From NCBI RefSeq assembly GCF_001911425.1, contig NZ_MPPL01000001.1:77269-131790 (forward strand): a stretch of 54,522 nt of DNA, given 5' to 3'. The position numbers were made by a program, and so were the translations under genes. Below the pieces are notes generated by a model that was not told where the DNA came from, made no database searches, and worked only from the letters and a program-made list of their open reading frames with translations. Below, one piece after another: positions 43,913 to 52,923 of the stretch; within the stretch, counting starts at the first letter, position 1; each line of letters opens with the position of its first letter. This DNA comes from Mucilaginibacter polytrichastri (GTDB taxonomy: Bacteria; Bacteroidota; Bacteroidia; Sphingobacteriales; Sphingobacteriaceae).

Positions 43913-46900
43913 TTATTGCTGTCTCGATAGTATCGGCCCCAGTTTGGTTTCGTACTCCTTTAGCTGCGTGCTAAATTTGGTACTTAAGGCAGTTTGGTGG
44001 AAATCTTTGGCCAGGGATGCTAAACCATTCAGTATCGACATCGAGAGCTGTACATCACGTTGCTGTATGCCATCTGAGTTGCTTTGCAGCAGGTCGGCGT
44101 TGTAAGATAGGATATCTATAATGTAAGCATCTATCTCGTTAGCCCATTTGTTACCCAATTGGTTTTCGCCTACTTTATAAGCGCCTTCTACAATATAGTA
44201 TTTACGGGCAGCTACTTCGGTATAAGGGTAAAGGTTAGGCATTACCTCATCATATTTCTTCAGCACGTTTCTAGCTAAATCAGGGTGGCCTTCCTGTACC
44301 AGGTGGTCGTTCAGCATAATAAACTGTTTCAGGATGATCGGGTAAAACATCGTTAACGATTCGTGATCCAGGTAACGGGCATTTTTCATATTTCCCCATT
44401 TAAACTTGGTCATCATGTTGTTATACATTTTTAATGTATTGGCAGCTTCGCCCGGTGCAACAGTTGTATCAGCTTTAAACGGTAACAGGCGGTTGGCAAA
44501 ACCTTCGTTGTAAAGGTATTTATCAAGGCCCATCAGGTTTTCGCTGCCTACGGTAATGGCAAAGTATATCGGGCGTTTCCAGTTGTTGTGTGCCAGTATA
44601 TCTATCATGGCTAGGTTATCTTTGGTCACATAGTTCGATGCGTATTTCCAGTCAATTTCCGGCAATATGCGGCTTCTGTCGGCTTCTGTTGCTGTACCGG
44701 TTTTAATCAGGCTATCTGCATTAATAGTCAGTTTAAAGTTTTTGGTAGGCAGGTAGTTGGCACTTTCGCCGCTTTGGTATTCAACTTTGGTTGCAGGGTT
44801 GTCTGAAGTCATAAAGTCGAACACTTCTTTCAGTTCAACCGGGGTCGAAATATTTTTATCGTTGAAATAGATCACATCGCGCACACCGGCTTCAAACTTA
44901 TTATTAGGCATGGTGATAGGCAGCGGTGCCGATTCATTCATTTTTTGCTTCATCTGGCGGATATACCAGTCGGTACCCAACAAGCTTAAATTAACAATAC
45001 GCACATCCGGGCGAATGTTTTCAACCTCTTGTGCATACCATAGCGGGTAAGTATCATTATCGCCATAGGTAAACAAAATTGCATTAGGCGCGCAAGATTG
45101 CAGGTAGTTGGTTGCCATATCGCGTGGCGTATATTTGGTAGATCGGTCGTGGTCATTCCATTCCTGGTTGGCCATTAATACCGGGGCAGCTAATAAACAA
45201 GCACCGGTTGCAATGTAAGCGCTGGTAGTGGCATTAAGCTTTTTGCTTAAAAACTGGGCAATAGCCAATACACCCAAGCCTATCCAGATAGCAAAGGCAT
45301 AAAAGGAGCCTGCATAAGCATAATCACGTTCACGCGGTTGTAGCGGGTCTTGGTTAAGGTAAAGCACAATGGCCAAACCTGTCATAAAAAATAATACGGC
45401 AACCACACCGGCATCGCGCTGTTTGCGTTTAAAGTGGAACCATAAACCTAGTAGCCCTATGATTAACGGTAATCCGAAAAGGCGGTTATAAGAGTTACTG
45501 TGTGTAACGGCATAAGGTAGTTTTTTGCCAAAGTTCCAGCCGCTTATCCAGTTACCATCGGTACCGTTACTGTCGTTTTGCCCGTCCATTTCATTGGTAC
45601 GGCCTACAAAGTTCCATAAAAAGTAGCGGGTATACATTTGGTTTACCTGCCAGCTAAAAAAGAAAGCCAGGTTATGCACCAGGGTAGGGCTTTCCTGCGC
45701 ACCTAAATGCAGCCACTGTCGGTAAAACTCAGGGTCGCCATTTGATTGGCTGAAGGTTCTCGGGAAAATGGTATTACGATCGTATACCTGGGTTGTTTTT
45801 TTACCGGCTACCTCGTATTTGGTTTTACCACGGCGGTACAGGGTTTGTCCCTCGGCCTGGTCAACCGGTTTCGAATCAAAGTACTGACCGTATAATAATG
45901 GTGTATCGCCATACTGGTCGCGGTTAAGGTAGCTGTTTAATGAAAATGCATCCTGCGGATCGCTATTGTTTAAGTTAGTGCCGGCTTTAGCACGGATAAC
46001 GATCATTACAAACGAGCTATAGCCTAACAGGATAAACAACGTACTTATTAATATCGTATTGAGTATAAAGCGTTTGTTGCGGATGTGGAATACATACTCT
46101 AACAAAGCAATAACCGCTATCGAAGCGATAAAGCCAATAATACCTGCACTGATAGATAGTAACAGGATAAAGCAAACAGCCGAAGCGATGATGATTGGCA
46201 TTGATGGCTTTATGGTGTAGTAGATACCTAGTACAATACCAGAAAGTAATAATATAAAGAAGATAATGGCACCACTGCCAAAGCCGAAACCAAGTGTGTT
46301 TACAAATAGCAGGTCGGCGTATGCAGCACCTTTAACAGTATATTGTATAATACCCCATAATACAAGGGCCAGTGCAACCACACCTAAAACAAATGCCCAA
46401 ACGGTGCCTTTCGCGGTAACCTTATCGGCACGGCGGAAATAGATAACCAGTGCAATAGCCGGCATAACCAGCAAGTTGAGTAAGTGAACACCGATAGATA
46501 AACCCATTACATAGGCAATAAATACCAGCCATCTGTCGGCACCCGGTTCGTCTGCATGGGCATCCCATTTTAGTATCGCCCAAAACACAATGGCGGTACA
46601 TAATGATGATTGCGCATAAACCTCAGACTCAACAGCCGAGAACCAGAAGGTATCAGAGTAAGTATATGCTAAAGCGCCCACTAAACCGGCGCCTATAATT
46701 AATATCGTATTAAGTGTGCTAACTTCTTCGCCGTATTTGGTTACTATTTTACGGGCAAGCGCTGTAATACTCCAGAACAAGAATAAAATGGTGGCGCCGC
46801 TGGCCAGTGCCGAGCCAACGTTTGTCCAATAAGCTACCCTATGTATATCGCCCATGGATAGTAAGGAAAATGCCTTGCCTATCATGGTAAATAAAGGAGC

Positions 46901-47056
46901 GCCCGGTTGGTGGGCTACCTGCATCCGATAAATACAGGCAATAAATTCGCCGCAGTCCCAAAAACTTGCAGAAGGCTCAAGTGTTAAAATGTAAGTTAGG
47001 GAGGCTATGACAAAGGCAATCCAGCCGAACAGATTATTGATTTTATTATAATTCAT
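43913..47056 (-). CDS. DUF2723 family membrane protein
   Basis: This 1047-residue protein has about ten TM segments in the first 380 residues, a further membrane cluster near 530-660 and a large soluble C-terminal part. The opening ILTLEPSASFWDCGEFIACIY with MQVAHQPGAPLF is the DUF2723 signature; the family is related to TMEM260-type protein O-mannosyltransferases, so a glycosyl transfer role across the membrane is likely but unproven. I use ATG 47056 instead of the in-frame ATG at 47101, because the extra 15 residues lack membrane or signal character and a TAGTTTTG -7 box at 47099-47106 would place the transcription start inside the longer form. Confidence 0.9.
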   Translation of the reverse strand: MNYNKINNLFGWIAFVIASLTYILTLEPSASFWDCGEFIACIYRMQVAHQPGAPLFTMIGKAFSLLSMGDIHRVAYWTNVGSALASGATILFLFWSITALARKIVTKYGEEVSTLNTILIIGAGLVGALAYTYSDTFWFSAVESEVYAQSSLCTAIVFWAILKWDAHADEPGADRWLVFIAYVMGLSIGVHLLNLLVMPAIALVIYFRRADKVTAKGTVWAFVLGVVALALVLWGIIQYTVKGAAYADLLFVNTLGFGFGSGAIIFFILLLSGIVLGIYYTIKPSMPIIIASAVCFILLLSISAGIIGFIASIAVIALLEYVFHIRNKRFILNTILISTLFILLGYSSFVMIVIRAKAGTNLNNSDPQDAFSLNSYLNRDQYGDTPLLYGQYFDSKPVDQAEGQTLYRRGKTKYEVAGKKTTQVYDRNTIFPRTFSQSNGDPEFYRQWLHLGAQESPTLVHNLAFFFSWQVNQMYTRYFLWNFVGRTNEMDGQNDSNGTDGNWISGWNFGKKLPYAVTHSNSYNRLFGLPLIIGLLGLWFHFKRKQRDAGVVAVLFFMTGLAIVLYLNQDPLQPRERDYAYAGSFYAFAIWIGLGVLAIAQFLSKKLNATTSAYIATGACLLAAPVLMANQEWNDHDRSTKYTPRDMATNYLQSCAPNAILFTYGDNDTYPLWYAQEVENIRPDVRIVNLSLLGTDWYIRQMKQKMNESAPLPITMPNNKFEAGVRDVIYFNDKNISTPVELKEVFDFMTSDNPATKVEYQSGESANYLPTKNFKLTINADSLIKTGTATEADRSRILPEIDWKYASNYVTKDNLAMIDILAHNNWKRPIYFAITVGSENLMGLDKYLYNEGFANRLLPFKADTTVAPGEAANTLKMYNNMMTKFKWGNMKNARYLDHESLTMFYPIILKQFIMLNDHLVQEGHPDLARNVLKKYDEVMPNLYPYTEVAARKYYIVEGAYKVGENQLGNKWANEIDAYIIDILSYNADLLQSNSDGIQQRDVQLSMSILNGLASLAKDFHQTALSTKFSTQLKEYETKLGPILSRQQ

Positions 47057-47098
47057 GATTGAATATACAGTATAGCTATAATTAGCCGACGAAATTAA

Positions 47099-47106
47099 CA
47101 AAACTA
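47099..47106 (-). promoter_or_regulatory. -7 box of the DUF2723 gene
   Basis: TAGTTTTG on the minus strand fits TAnnTTTG and lies about 43 bases before the chosen start. No good -33 TTTG is seen, so support is modest. Confidence 0.35.
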
Positions 47107-47201
47107 TTACGATGTTTTTTCATCATTCCATTAATCTTTAACATAATTTAACTAAGTGCGAGAGGCTTAGATATTGAATTTAAATTTTTTGAAAAAATAC
47201 T

Positions 47202-47231
47202 TTTGACTTTAAAAATATCGTCCTATATTTG
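47202..47231 (+). promoter_or_regulatory. Promoter of tRNA-Gln
   Basis: TTTG (47202-47205), 18 bases, then TATATTTG (47224-47231) is an exact match to the Bacteroidota primary sigma factor consensus (TTTG and TAnnTTTG). It lies about 39 bases before the mature tRNA. Confidence 0.85.
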
Positions 47232-47269
47232 CATTCCAATTCGGAAACGACTTGTTGTCGAATAAGGAT

Positions 47270-47340
47270 TGCCTGATAGTATAATGGTAGTACGACGGTT
47301 TTTGGTACCGTTTGTCTAGGTTCGAATCCTGGTCGGGCAA
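47270..47340 (+). tRNA. tRNA-Gln (anticodon TTG)
   Basis: This 71-base tRNA folds fully. The acceptor stem pairs TGCCTGA with TCGGGCA, the D-loop contains AATGGTAGT, and the anticodon arm ACGGT-TTTTGGT-ACCGT has anticodon TTG. The T arm has GGTTCGAATCC, and the discriminator is A. The 3' CCA is not encoded and must be added. It decodes CAA and CAG. Confidence 0.96.
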
Positions 47341-47350
47341 CAATAAAGAG

Positions 47351-47413
47351 TTCGGATTTTAGTTTTTCGTTTCAGGTTACTGATAGGAAAATTGAAATCC
47401 GAATTGTTTTTTT
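47351..47413 (+). terminator. Terminator of the tRNA transcript
   Basis: TTCGGATTT (47351-47359) and AAATCCGAA (47395-47403) pair perfectly with a 35-base loop region, followed by TTGTTTTTTT. The arms share the TTCGGATTT word seen elsewhere in the window. Confidence 0.65.
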
Positions 47414-47469
47414 ATAAGGTTGCTAAGCAAATTCGAAATTGAAAATTCGAAATCCGAAATCAAAAAGAG

Positions 47470-48414
47470 ATGCCTCTACAGTTTAATCCGGTTAAATTAT
47501 TCTCAGGTTCGGCAACAGTAGCGTTGGCCAATAAAATAGCCGATGCTTATGGCCGCGAACTGGGCGATGTGGTTTTGTCACGTTTTAGCGATGGCGAATT
47601 TCAACCGCACTTTAATGAATCTGTAAGAGGAGGGGATATTTTCCTGATCCAGTCTACCAACCAGCCTACCGATAACTTAATGGAATTACTGATGATGATT
47701 GATGCCGCCCGCCGTGCATCTGCCCATTATGTAACCGCAGTTATCCCGTATTTTGGTTTGGCACGGCAAGACCGTAAAGACAAACCACGTGTAGCCATTG
47801 GTGCAAAGCTGGTAGCTAATTTATTAGTTGCAGCAGGCATTAACCGTATCATGACGATGGATTTGCACGCAGCGCAGATCCAGGGATTTTTTGATATCCC
47901 GGTAGATCATTTGGATGCTTCGATCATCTTTGTACCTTATATTAAAAGCCTGGGGCTGGAGAACCTTACTATTGCATCGCCGGATATGGGTGGTTCATAC
48001 AGGGCACGCAGCTTTGCCAAGTTTTTTAATGCCGAGGTGGTAATTTGTGATAAACGCCGTAAGCGTGCCAATGAAATTGAGTCGATGACTATTATTGGTG
48101 ATGTAACCGGGCAGGATATTGTATTGATAGATGACATTTGCGATACCGCAGGTACTTTGGCCAAAGCAGCCGGACTAATTATGGAGCGTGGTGCAAAAAG
48201 CGTTAGAGCAGTTTGTACACACCCGGTATTATCTGGCAAGGCTTATGAAACTATACAAAATTCGGTTTTAACAGAATTGATCGTAACAGATACTATTCCG
48301 TTAAAACACGCAAGTGAGAAGATCAGGGTATTATCAACCGCTAAATTATTTGCGGAAGCTATTACCAACGTAAACGAGCATGGCTCAATTAGCCAGCTGT
48401 TTAAAATAGATTAA
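47470..48414 (+). CDS. prs: Ribose-phosphate pyrophosphokinase
   Basis: This 314-residue enzyme makes PRPP from ribose 5-phosphate and ATP for nucleotide, histidine and tryptophan synthesis. Diagnostic blocks are FSDGEFQPHFNESVRGGDIFLIQST, the ATP-binding YFGLARQDRK loop, MDLHAAQIQGFFDIPVDHL and the PRPP-binding loop VLIDDICDTAGTL. Length is standard (about 315). It follows the tRNA terminator, with AT-rich repeat words in between, and precedes rplY, an order that is common in Bacteroidota. Confidence 0.98.
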   Translation: MPLQFNPVKLFSGSATVALANKIADAYGRELGDVVLSRFSDGEFQPHFNESVRGGDIFLIQSTNQPTDNLMELLMMIDAARRASAHYVTAVIPYFGLARQDRKDKPRVAIGAKLVANLLVAAGINRIMTMDLHAAQIQGFFDIPVDHLDASIIFVPYIKSLGLENLTIASPDMGGSYRARSFAKFFNAEVVICDKRRKRANEIESMTIIGDVTGQDIVLIDDICDTAGTLAKAAGLIMERGAKSVRAVCTHPVLSGKAYETIQNSVLTELIVTDTIPLKHASEKIRVLSTAKLFAEAITNVNEHGSISQLFKID

Positions 48415-48568
48415 TTTTTAGTTTATGGCCTATGGTTGATAGATCATAGTAAAGCCTGGGCGATATATTATAAAGAGAATAAATTCATAGGGGAGGTCAG
48501 AAGCTGGTAAGTTTACCATGAACCATGATCTATAAACCATGAACTATTAAACAATAAATAATAAAACA

Positions 48569-49147
48569 ATGAATTCAGTTGCTATTAGCGGTTCTTTAAG
48601 AGAGAACGTAGGGAAACGCGATGCCAAAGAGCTGCGCTACCAGGGTTTGGTTCCTGCAGTACTTTACGGTGGTGCTACACAAACTCACTTTGCAGTATCT
48701 ATTGCCGACATTAAACCGGTAATTTTTACTCCGGAAGTTAACTTTATTGATCTTACTGTTGGTGGTGTTACCACTTCAGCTATTATCAAAGACATGCAAT
48801 TTCACCCATTAACAGAACAACTTTTACACGTTGATTTTCTGCAATTGGATGAAGCAAAACCAGTAACTATCGAAATTCCAATCCGTTTAACCGGTACTTC
48901 ACCAGGTGTTAAAATGGGTGGTAAATTGGTACAAAAACTGCGTAAACTTCGTGTTAAAGCTTTACCTAAAGATCACATCAACAACATTGATGTTAGCATC
49001 GAAGGTTTAGAAGTAGGTAAATCAGTGCGTGTTGCAGACATAAGCGTTGCAAACCTTACCATCACCAATGCTATCGAAGATACTGTTGTATCTGTAACTA
49101 CCTCACGTGCATTACGTCAGGCAGAGCAAGAAGCTGGCAAGAAATAA
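48569..49147 (+). CDS. rplY: 50S ribosomal protein L25, long CTC form
   Basis: This 192-residue ribosomal protein has an N-terminal 5S rRNA-binding L25 domain (SLRENVGKRDAKELRYQGLVPAVLYGG, about residues 1-90) and a C-terminal beta domain (about 95-180, with RLTGTSPGVKMGGKL). This marks the longer CTC/TL5 version. The tail is charged (RQAEQEAGKK). The 154-base gap from prs contains imperfect inverted copies of a CATGGTTTATAGATCATGG-like word. A strong terminator follows. Confidence 0.97.
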   Translation: MNSVAISGSLRENVGKRDAKELRYQGLVPAVLYGGATQTHFAVSIADIKPVIFTPEVNFIDLTVGGVTTSAIIKDMQFHPLTEQLLHVDFLQLDEAKPVTIEIPIRLTGTSPGVKMGGKLVQKLRKLRVKALPKDHINNIDVSIEGLEVGKSVRVADISVANLTITNAIEDTVVSVTTSRALRQAEQEAGKK

Positions 49148-49193
49148 TTTATGCTGATTGCACCGGTTATGGTGTAATTACACAGATTTTTGG

Positions 49194-49227
49194 AACAGCG
49201 ATAAGATTTTCTTATCGCTGTTTTTTT
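49194..49227 (+). terminator. Terminator after rplY
   Basis: AACAGCGATAAG (49194-49205) and CTTATCGCTGTT (49211-49222) form a perfect 12-bp stem with a 5-base loop and a T run. Confidence 0.93.
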
Positions 49228-49270
49228 ATAGTTTTGATTTTTTGAAGATCATATAATAAATAACACCATC

Positions 49271-49373
49271 ATTGCGAGAAAAGCCCCCTCTAAATCTCCC
49301 CCGGTTGGGGAGACTTTTGAAGCCCTCTCCTTTGGAGAGGGTTGGGTGAGGCATTTACTTCGTACCTCGCAAT
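49271..49373. repeat. Nested repeat: REP-like unit inside an ATTGCGAGG inverted repeat
   Basis: The inner unit 49281-49352 is an inverted copy of the kdpA-kdpB repeat (27850-27922), with both hairpins conserved. It is framed by ATTGCGAG (49271-49278) and CCTCGCAAT (49365-49373), an inverted pair that recurs as the palindrome at 35967-35999. The whole unit lies upstream of pth, without coding capacity. Confidence 0.75.
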
Positions 49374-49394
49374 AGCATCATATAAAACAAGGCA

Positions 49395-49955
49395 ATGAAG
49401 TATTTAATAGTAGGTTTAGGCAACATCGGGCCGGAGTATGTAGATACCCGGCACAACATCGGCTTTATGATATTGGATGAACTGGCCAGGCAAGAAGGCT
49501 TAAAGTTTTACAATATGCGCCATGCCTATTATACCGAATACCAGTATAAAAGCCGTATGCTGCATTTGATAAAACCTACCACCTACATGAACCTGAGCGG
49601 CAAGGCCCTTAACCACTGGATGAAGGAGCTGAAAATACCGAAGGAGAATGTGTTGGTATTGGTTGATGACCTGGCTTTGCCACTAGGCACCCTGCGCCTT
49701 AAACCCAAAGGTAGTGCCGCCGGGCATAATGGCTTAAAGCACATTGAACAGGTTTTAGGCGATAATAACTATGCCCGTTTACGTTTCGGTATCAGCGATA
49801 ACTACCCCAAAGGCCGCCAGGTTGATTATGTATTAAGCGGCTTTGACGATGATGAAAAGCCCGAATTACCCGCGCTTATAGATCGTTCTATAGAGATGAT
49901 CAAAGCCTTTGCCACCATAGGTACCGAACTTACCATGACGAAATTTAATAAGTAA
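49395..49955 (+). CDS. pth: Peptidyl-tRNA hydrolase
   Basis: This 186-residue cytoplasmic enzyme releases tRNA from stalled peptidyl-tRNA. Motifs are MKYLIVGLGNIGPEYVDTRHNIGF with the catalytic H20, KPTTYMNLSGKAL, VLVDDLALPLGTLRLKPKGSAAGHNGLKHIE and RLRFGISD. Length is standard. It is commonly next to rplY, as here, although a terminator and a repeat separate the two, so it probably has its own promoter. Confidence 0.98.
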   Translation: MKYLIVGLGNIGPEYVDTRHNIGFMILDELARQEGLKFYNMRHAYYTEYQYKSRMLHLIKPTTYMNLSGKALNHWMKELKIPKENVLVLVDDLALPLGTLRLKPKGSAAGHNGLKHIEQVLGDNNYARLRFGISDNYPKGRQVDYVLSGFDDDEKPELPALIDRSIEMIKAFATIGTELTMTKFNK

Positions 49956-50069
49956 TTACTTAACAAAAACTTAACTAGCTATTTAGTTAAATAGTGTTAA
50001 TTAATTTTCTGGATAGGGGGTATTGGGTTATTATTGTATTGAGTAATCGCATACTTTACACAAAACCTA

Positions 50070-52490
50070 ATGAAACACTTCTTATCACTGATAGCATTGC
50101 TATGCCTTTGTGCAGGCGCGTTTGCGCAATCTAACACCCAAACCATCAAGGGATTAATTTCCGACTCGTTAAAAAAGCAACCTATGGGCTATGTAACCGT
50201 AGCGTTACGGCATAATAAAACCAACTTGCCGGTAAAAAGCATGTTAAGTAAGGATAATGGTAGTTTCGAGTTTACCGGCCTTCCGCTTAAATCCTATCAG
50301 TTAGTGCTGGCTTCTGTTGGCTTTAAAAATAAGGTGATCGATATCGACAGCACTAAAAAGCTGATTGATCTTGGCAATATTCAGATGTCGGCTTCTACCA
50401 GTAGTTTAAATGAGGTAAGTGTAACTGCGGTGCGCCCCATTATTAAACAAGAGGTTGATCGTATTGGCTACGATGTGCAGGCCGACCCGGCCAACAAGGT
50501 AGAAAGCGCTTTGGATATGATGCGCAAGGTGCCGCTGGTTTCTGTTGATGCTTCTGACAATATTAAGTTAAAAGGGAACACCGATTACAAGATCCTCATT
50601 AATGGTAAGCCATCATCACTGGTTGCCAAAAACCCGTCGGATGTATTGAAAGCCATGCCGGCCAGCAATATCGAAAAGATAGAAGTAATTACCACGCCGC
50701 CAGCCAAATACGAGGCTGAAGGTTTGGCGGGCATTATCAACATCATCACCAAAAAGAATGCCGACCAGGGCTACAACGGTAACATCAGCACCCGTTACAA
50801 TACCGTGTGGGGGGTAGGTACCAATCTTAATGCTACCGTAAAACAGGGTAAATTTGGCCTAAACGGTTATGTAGGTTATAACAGGCAAAATAAACAAAGC
50901 ACCACTTTTCAAAATAGCATCAATACTTTTAACCCGGTATCATCGGTATTGCAAAATGGTACTAATGAAAGAGGAAATGGCAAAAACAAATACGGCAGCG
51001 CCGAACTTAGTTATGAGCTTGATACCCTAAACCTCATCACAGCTAATATAGAATCTTATACCTATAGCATGGCGCAAGCCAGCAGCCAGTATTCGCGCCA
51101 GTTTGATGACAGCTCGGTGGTTAACCAGGCCTATCATTTGCAAAATGCTACCAGCAATCATTACAGCGGTACAGACGTTGGTATTAATTATCAACTGGGG
51201 TTTGCAGGGCATAAAGATCAGCTGTTAACTACGTCTTATAAATACAGCTCATCTGGCAGTAAACAGATTAATAGTGGTTTATTTACAGAGCGGCTTGATT
51301 ATGGTATGCCCGATTATAACCAGTATAATAACTCGGGTACTAAAGAGCACACCTTCCAGCTGGATTATGTGCAGCCGCTAAAAAAGGTTACCATAGAGGC
51401 CGGGGCAAAGGCTATACTTCGAAAAAACTTTAGCGATTTTAGCAACGATAATTATGATGACGTAACCGGTAAGTTTGTTAACAACCCTACCCAAACCAAT
51501 AATTTCGATTATCAGCAAAATGTTTATGCTGCTTATAACTCGTACCAGGTTAAACTCAGCAAGTGGACCGGTAAGGCCGGTTTGCGTTTAGAGCATACCA
51601 CAGTGGATGCCAATTTTACATCGATAGGCAGTGTGGCATCGCAAGATTATAATAACCTTATCCCCTCGGTATCCATACAGCGTACGCTGAAAAGCAGCAG
51701 TATCAATTTCGGTTTCTCAGAGCGTATCTCCCGGCCCAACATCTGGCAGCTAAATCCTTTTATAGATAAATCGAACCCTAAATATATCAACGTAGGTAAC
51801 CCAGAGCTGCGCCCGGTGCTTAACCATAGTTTCGAATTAAATTATAGTAATTATGCCAAAGGCTCTGTCAACCTGGGTTTAAGTTATTCTTTTGCCAACA
51901 ATACCATCCAGGGTGTAACCAGTATAGGGAAAGATACCGTTAGCACCACCACTTACGCAAACGTTGGCCACAATAAAAGGCTAGGCGCCAATTTTAACGT
52001 TAACTATCCTATTACCAAAAAGCTGAACCTGAGTGTTAATTCGCAAGTGATCTATGTGTGGTTAACCGGTACCTACAATAGTATTTTTTATACCAACAAG
52101 GGTTTCCAGGGGTATATGTTCGGTAATGCCGGGTATAAGTTTGATAAAGGCTGGCGCGTAGGTATGGATGGTGGCTTTGATAGCCGTTATGTGCTTTTAC
52201 AGGGTAAAGACAACTACTATGTGGGGGCTTCCATGAGTGTTTCGAAAGATTTTTTGAAGGATAAAGCCAACATTGGCATCAATATCAGCAACCCCTGGAA
52301 AAAGTACCGGACTAACGACAGCTATACCAAAACAGATCAATTTGAGCAAACTAACTCCAATCAAAATTACTACCGTAACATCGGGTTTAACTTTACCTAT
52401 AAGTTTGGCCGCTTAAACAGCCAGATTAAAAAGAACCAGCGCGGTATTCAAAATGATGACAGTAGTGGCAACCGTGGTGGAAATCACTAA
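50070..52490 (+). CDS. Outer membrane receptor, CarboxypepD_reg/plug/OMP_b-brl type
   Basis: This 806-residue outer membrane protein has a signal peptide (LSLIALLCLCAGAFAQ). A carboxypeptidase-regulatory-like domain (about residues 22-105, VTVALRHNKTNLPVKS) is followed by a TonB-plug-like domain (about 120-215, DMMRKVPLVSVDASDNIKLKGN and TTPPAKYEAEGLAGIINI) and then a long beta-barrel. Bacteroidota have many such outer membrane beta-barrel receptors for peptides, siderophores or other ligands; this one is not in a SusC/D pair and its substrate is unknown. The stop is 9 bases before the ArsC-family gene. Confidence 0.9.
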   Translation: MKHFLSLIALLCLCAGAFAQSNTQTIKGLISDSLKKQPMGYVTVALRHNKTNLPVKSMLSKDNGSFEFTGLPLKSYQLVLASVGFKNKVIDIDSTKKLIDLGNIQMSASTSSLNEVSVTAVRPIIKQEVDRIGYDVQADPANKVESALDMMRKVPLVSVDASDNIKLKGNTDYKILINGKPSSLVAKNPSDVLKAMPASNIEKIEVITTPPAKYEAEGLAGIINIITKKNADQGYNGNISTRYNTVWGVGTNLNATVKQGKFGLNGYVGYNRQNKQSTTFQNSINTFNPVSSVLQNGTNERGNGKNKYGSAELSYELDTLNLITANIESYTYSMAQASSQYSRQFDDSSVVNQAYHLQNATSNHYSGTDVGINYQLGFAGHKDQLLTTSYKYSSSGSKQINSGLFTERLDYGMPDYNQYNNSGTKEHTFQLDYVQPLKKVTIEAGAKAILRKNFSDFSNDNYDDVTGKFVNNPTQTNNFDYQQNVYAAYNSYQVKLSKWTGKAGLRLEHTTVDANFTSIGSVASQDYNNLIPSVSIQRTLKSSSINFGFSERISRPNIWQLNPFIDKSNPKYINVGNPELRPVLNHSFELNYSNYAKGSVNLGLSYSFANNTIQGVTSIGKDTVSTTTYANVGHNKRLGANFNVNYPITKKLNLSVNSQVIYVWLTGTYNSIFYTNKGFQGYMFGNAGYKFDKGWRVGMDGGFDSRYVLLQGKDNYYVGASMSVSKDFLKDKANIGINISNPWKKYRTNDSYTKTDQFEQTNSNQNYYRNIGFNFTYKFGRLNSQIKKNQRGIQNDDSSGNRGGNH

Positions 52491-52499
52491 TTTTGCGGC

Positions 52500-52847
52500 A
52501 TGAAAGTATATGGTATAACCAATTGCAACACAGTAAAAAAAGCGGTTGACTGGCTAAAGGCAAATCATGTTGATTATGAATTTCATGATTTTAAGAAATT
52601 GGGCGTTAGCGAAGAAAAATTACAGGAGTGGAACCAAAAGGCTGGCTACGAAAAGTTTATGAACAAGCAAGGTCTTACCTGGAAACAACTTGACCCTGCC
52701 GTAAAAGAAAGCGTAAAAGGCGAGGCAGAGGCCTTACCGTTGCTACAACAAAAAACCAGCATGATTAAAAGACCTGTTATTGAAGACGGCGGATTTTTAT
52801 ATTTTGGCTTTGACGAAAACGTATATAAGCAACACTTTTTAAAATAA
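52500..52847 (+). CDS. ArsC/Spx family protein (YffB-like)
   Basis: This 115-residue thioredoxin-fold protein has the single N-terminal cysteine C9 in YGITNCNTVKKA (no CxxC), HDFKKLGVSEEKL, LTWKQLD and the family end MIKRPVIEDGGFLYFGFDE. This matches E. coli YffB and related ArsC-family proteins more closely than true arsenate reductases, which sit in ars operons absent here. The activity is uncertain; glutathione- or glutaredoxin-linked reduction is proposed for the family. It starts 9 bases after the receptor gene and may be co-transcribed. Confidence 0.88.
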   Translation: MKVYGITNCNTVKKAVDWLKANHVDYEFHDFKKLGVSEEKLQEWNQKAGYEKFMNKQGLTWKQLDPAVKESVKGEAEALPLLQQKTSMIKRPVIEDGGFLYFGFDENVYKQHFLK

Positions 52848-52869
52848 GTGTAATTAATAAGCCCTTTTT

Positions 52870-52902
52870 ACGTTATAATTGTTGCTTAAGCAATTATAAC
52901 GT
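52870..52902. promoter_or_regulatory. Perfect 12-bp inverted repeat upstream of the peptidase
   Basis: ACGTTATAATTG and CAATTATAACGT flank a 9-base spacer and lie 22 bases before the peptidase start codon. There is no T run after it. It could be an operator for a dimeric regulator or a hairpin in the leader. Confidence 0.5.
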
Positions 52903-52923
52903 AACCTGCTGACCAAATTTTTA

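Noticed and set aside
52500..52847. Arsenate reductase ArsC of an arsenic operon
   Set aside because: The sequence fits YffB/Spx-like proteins better and no arsenic genes are adjacent.
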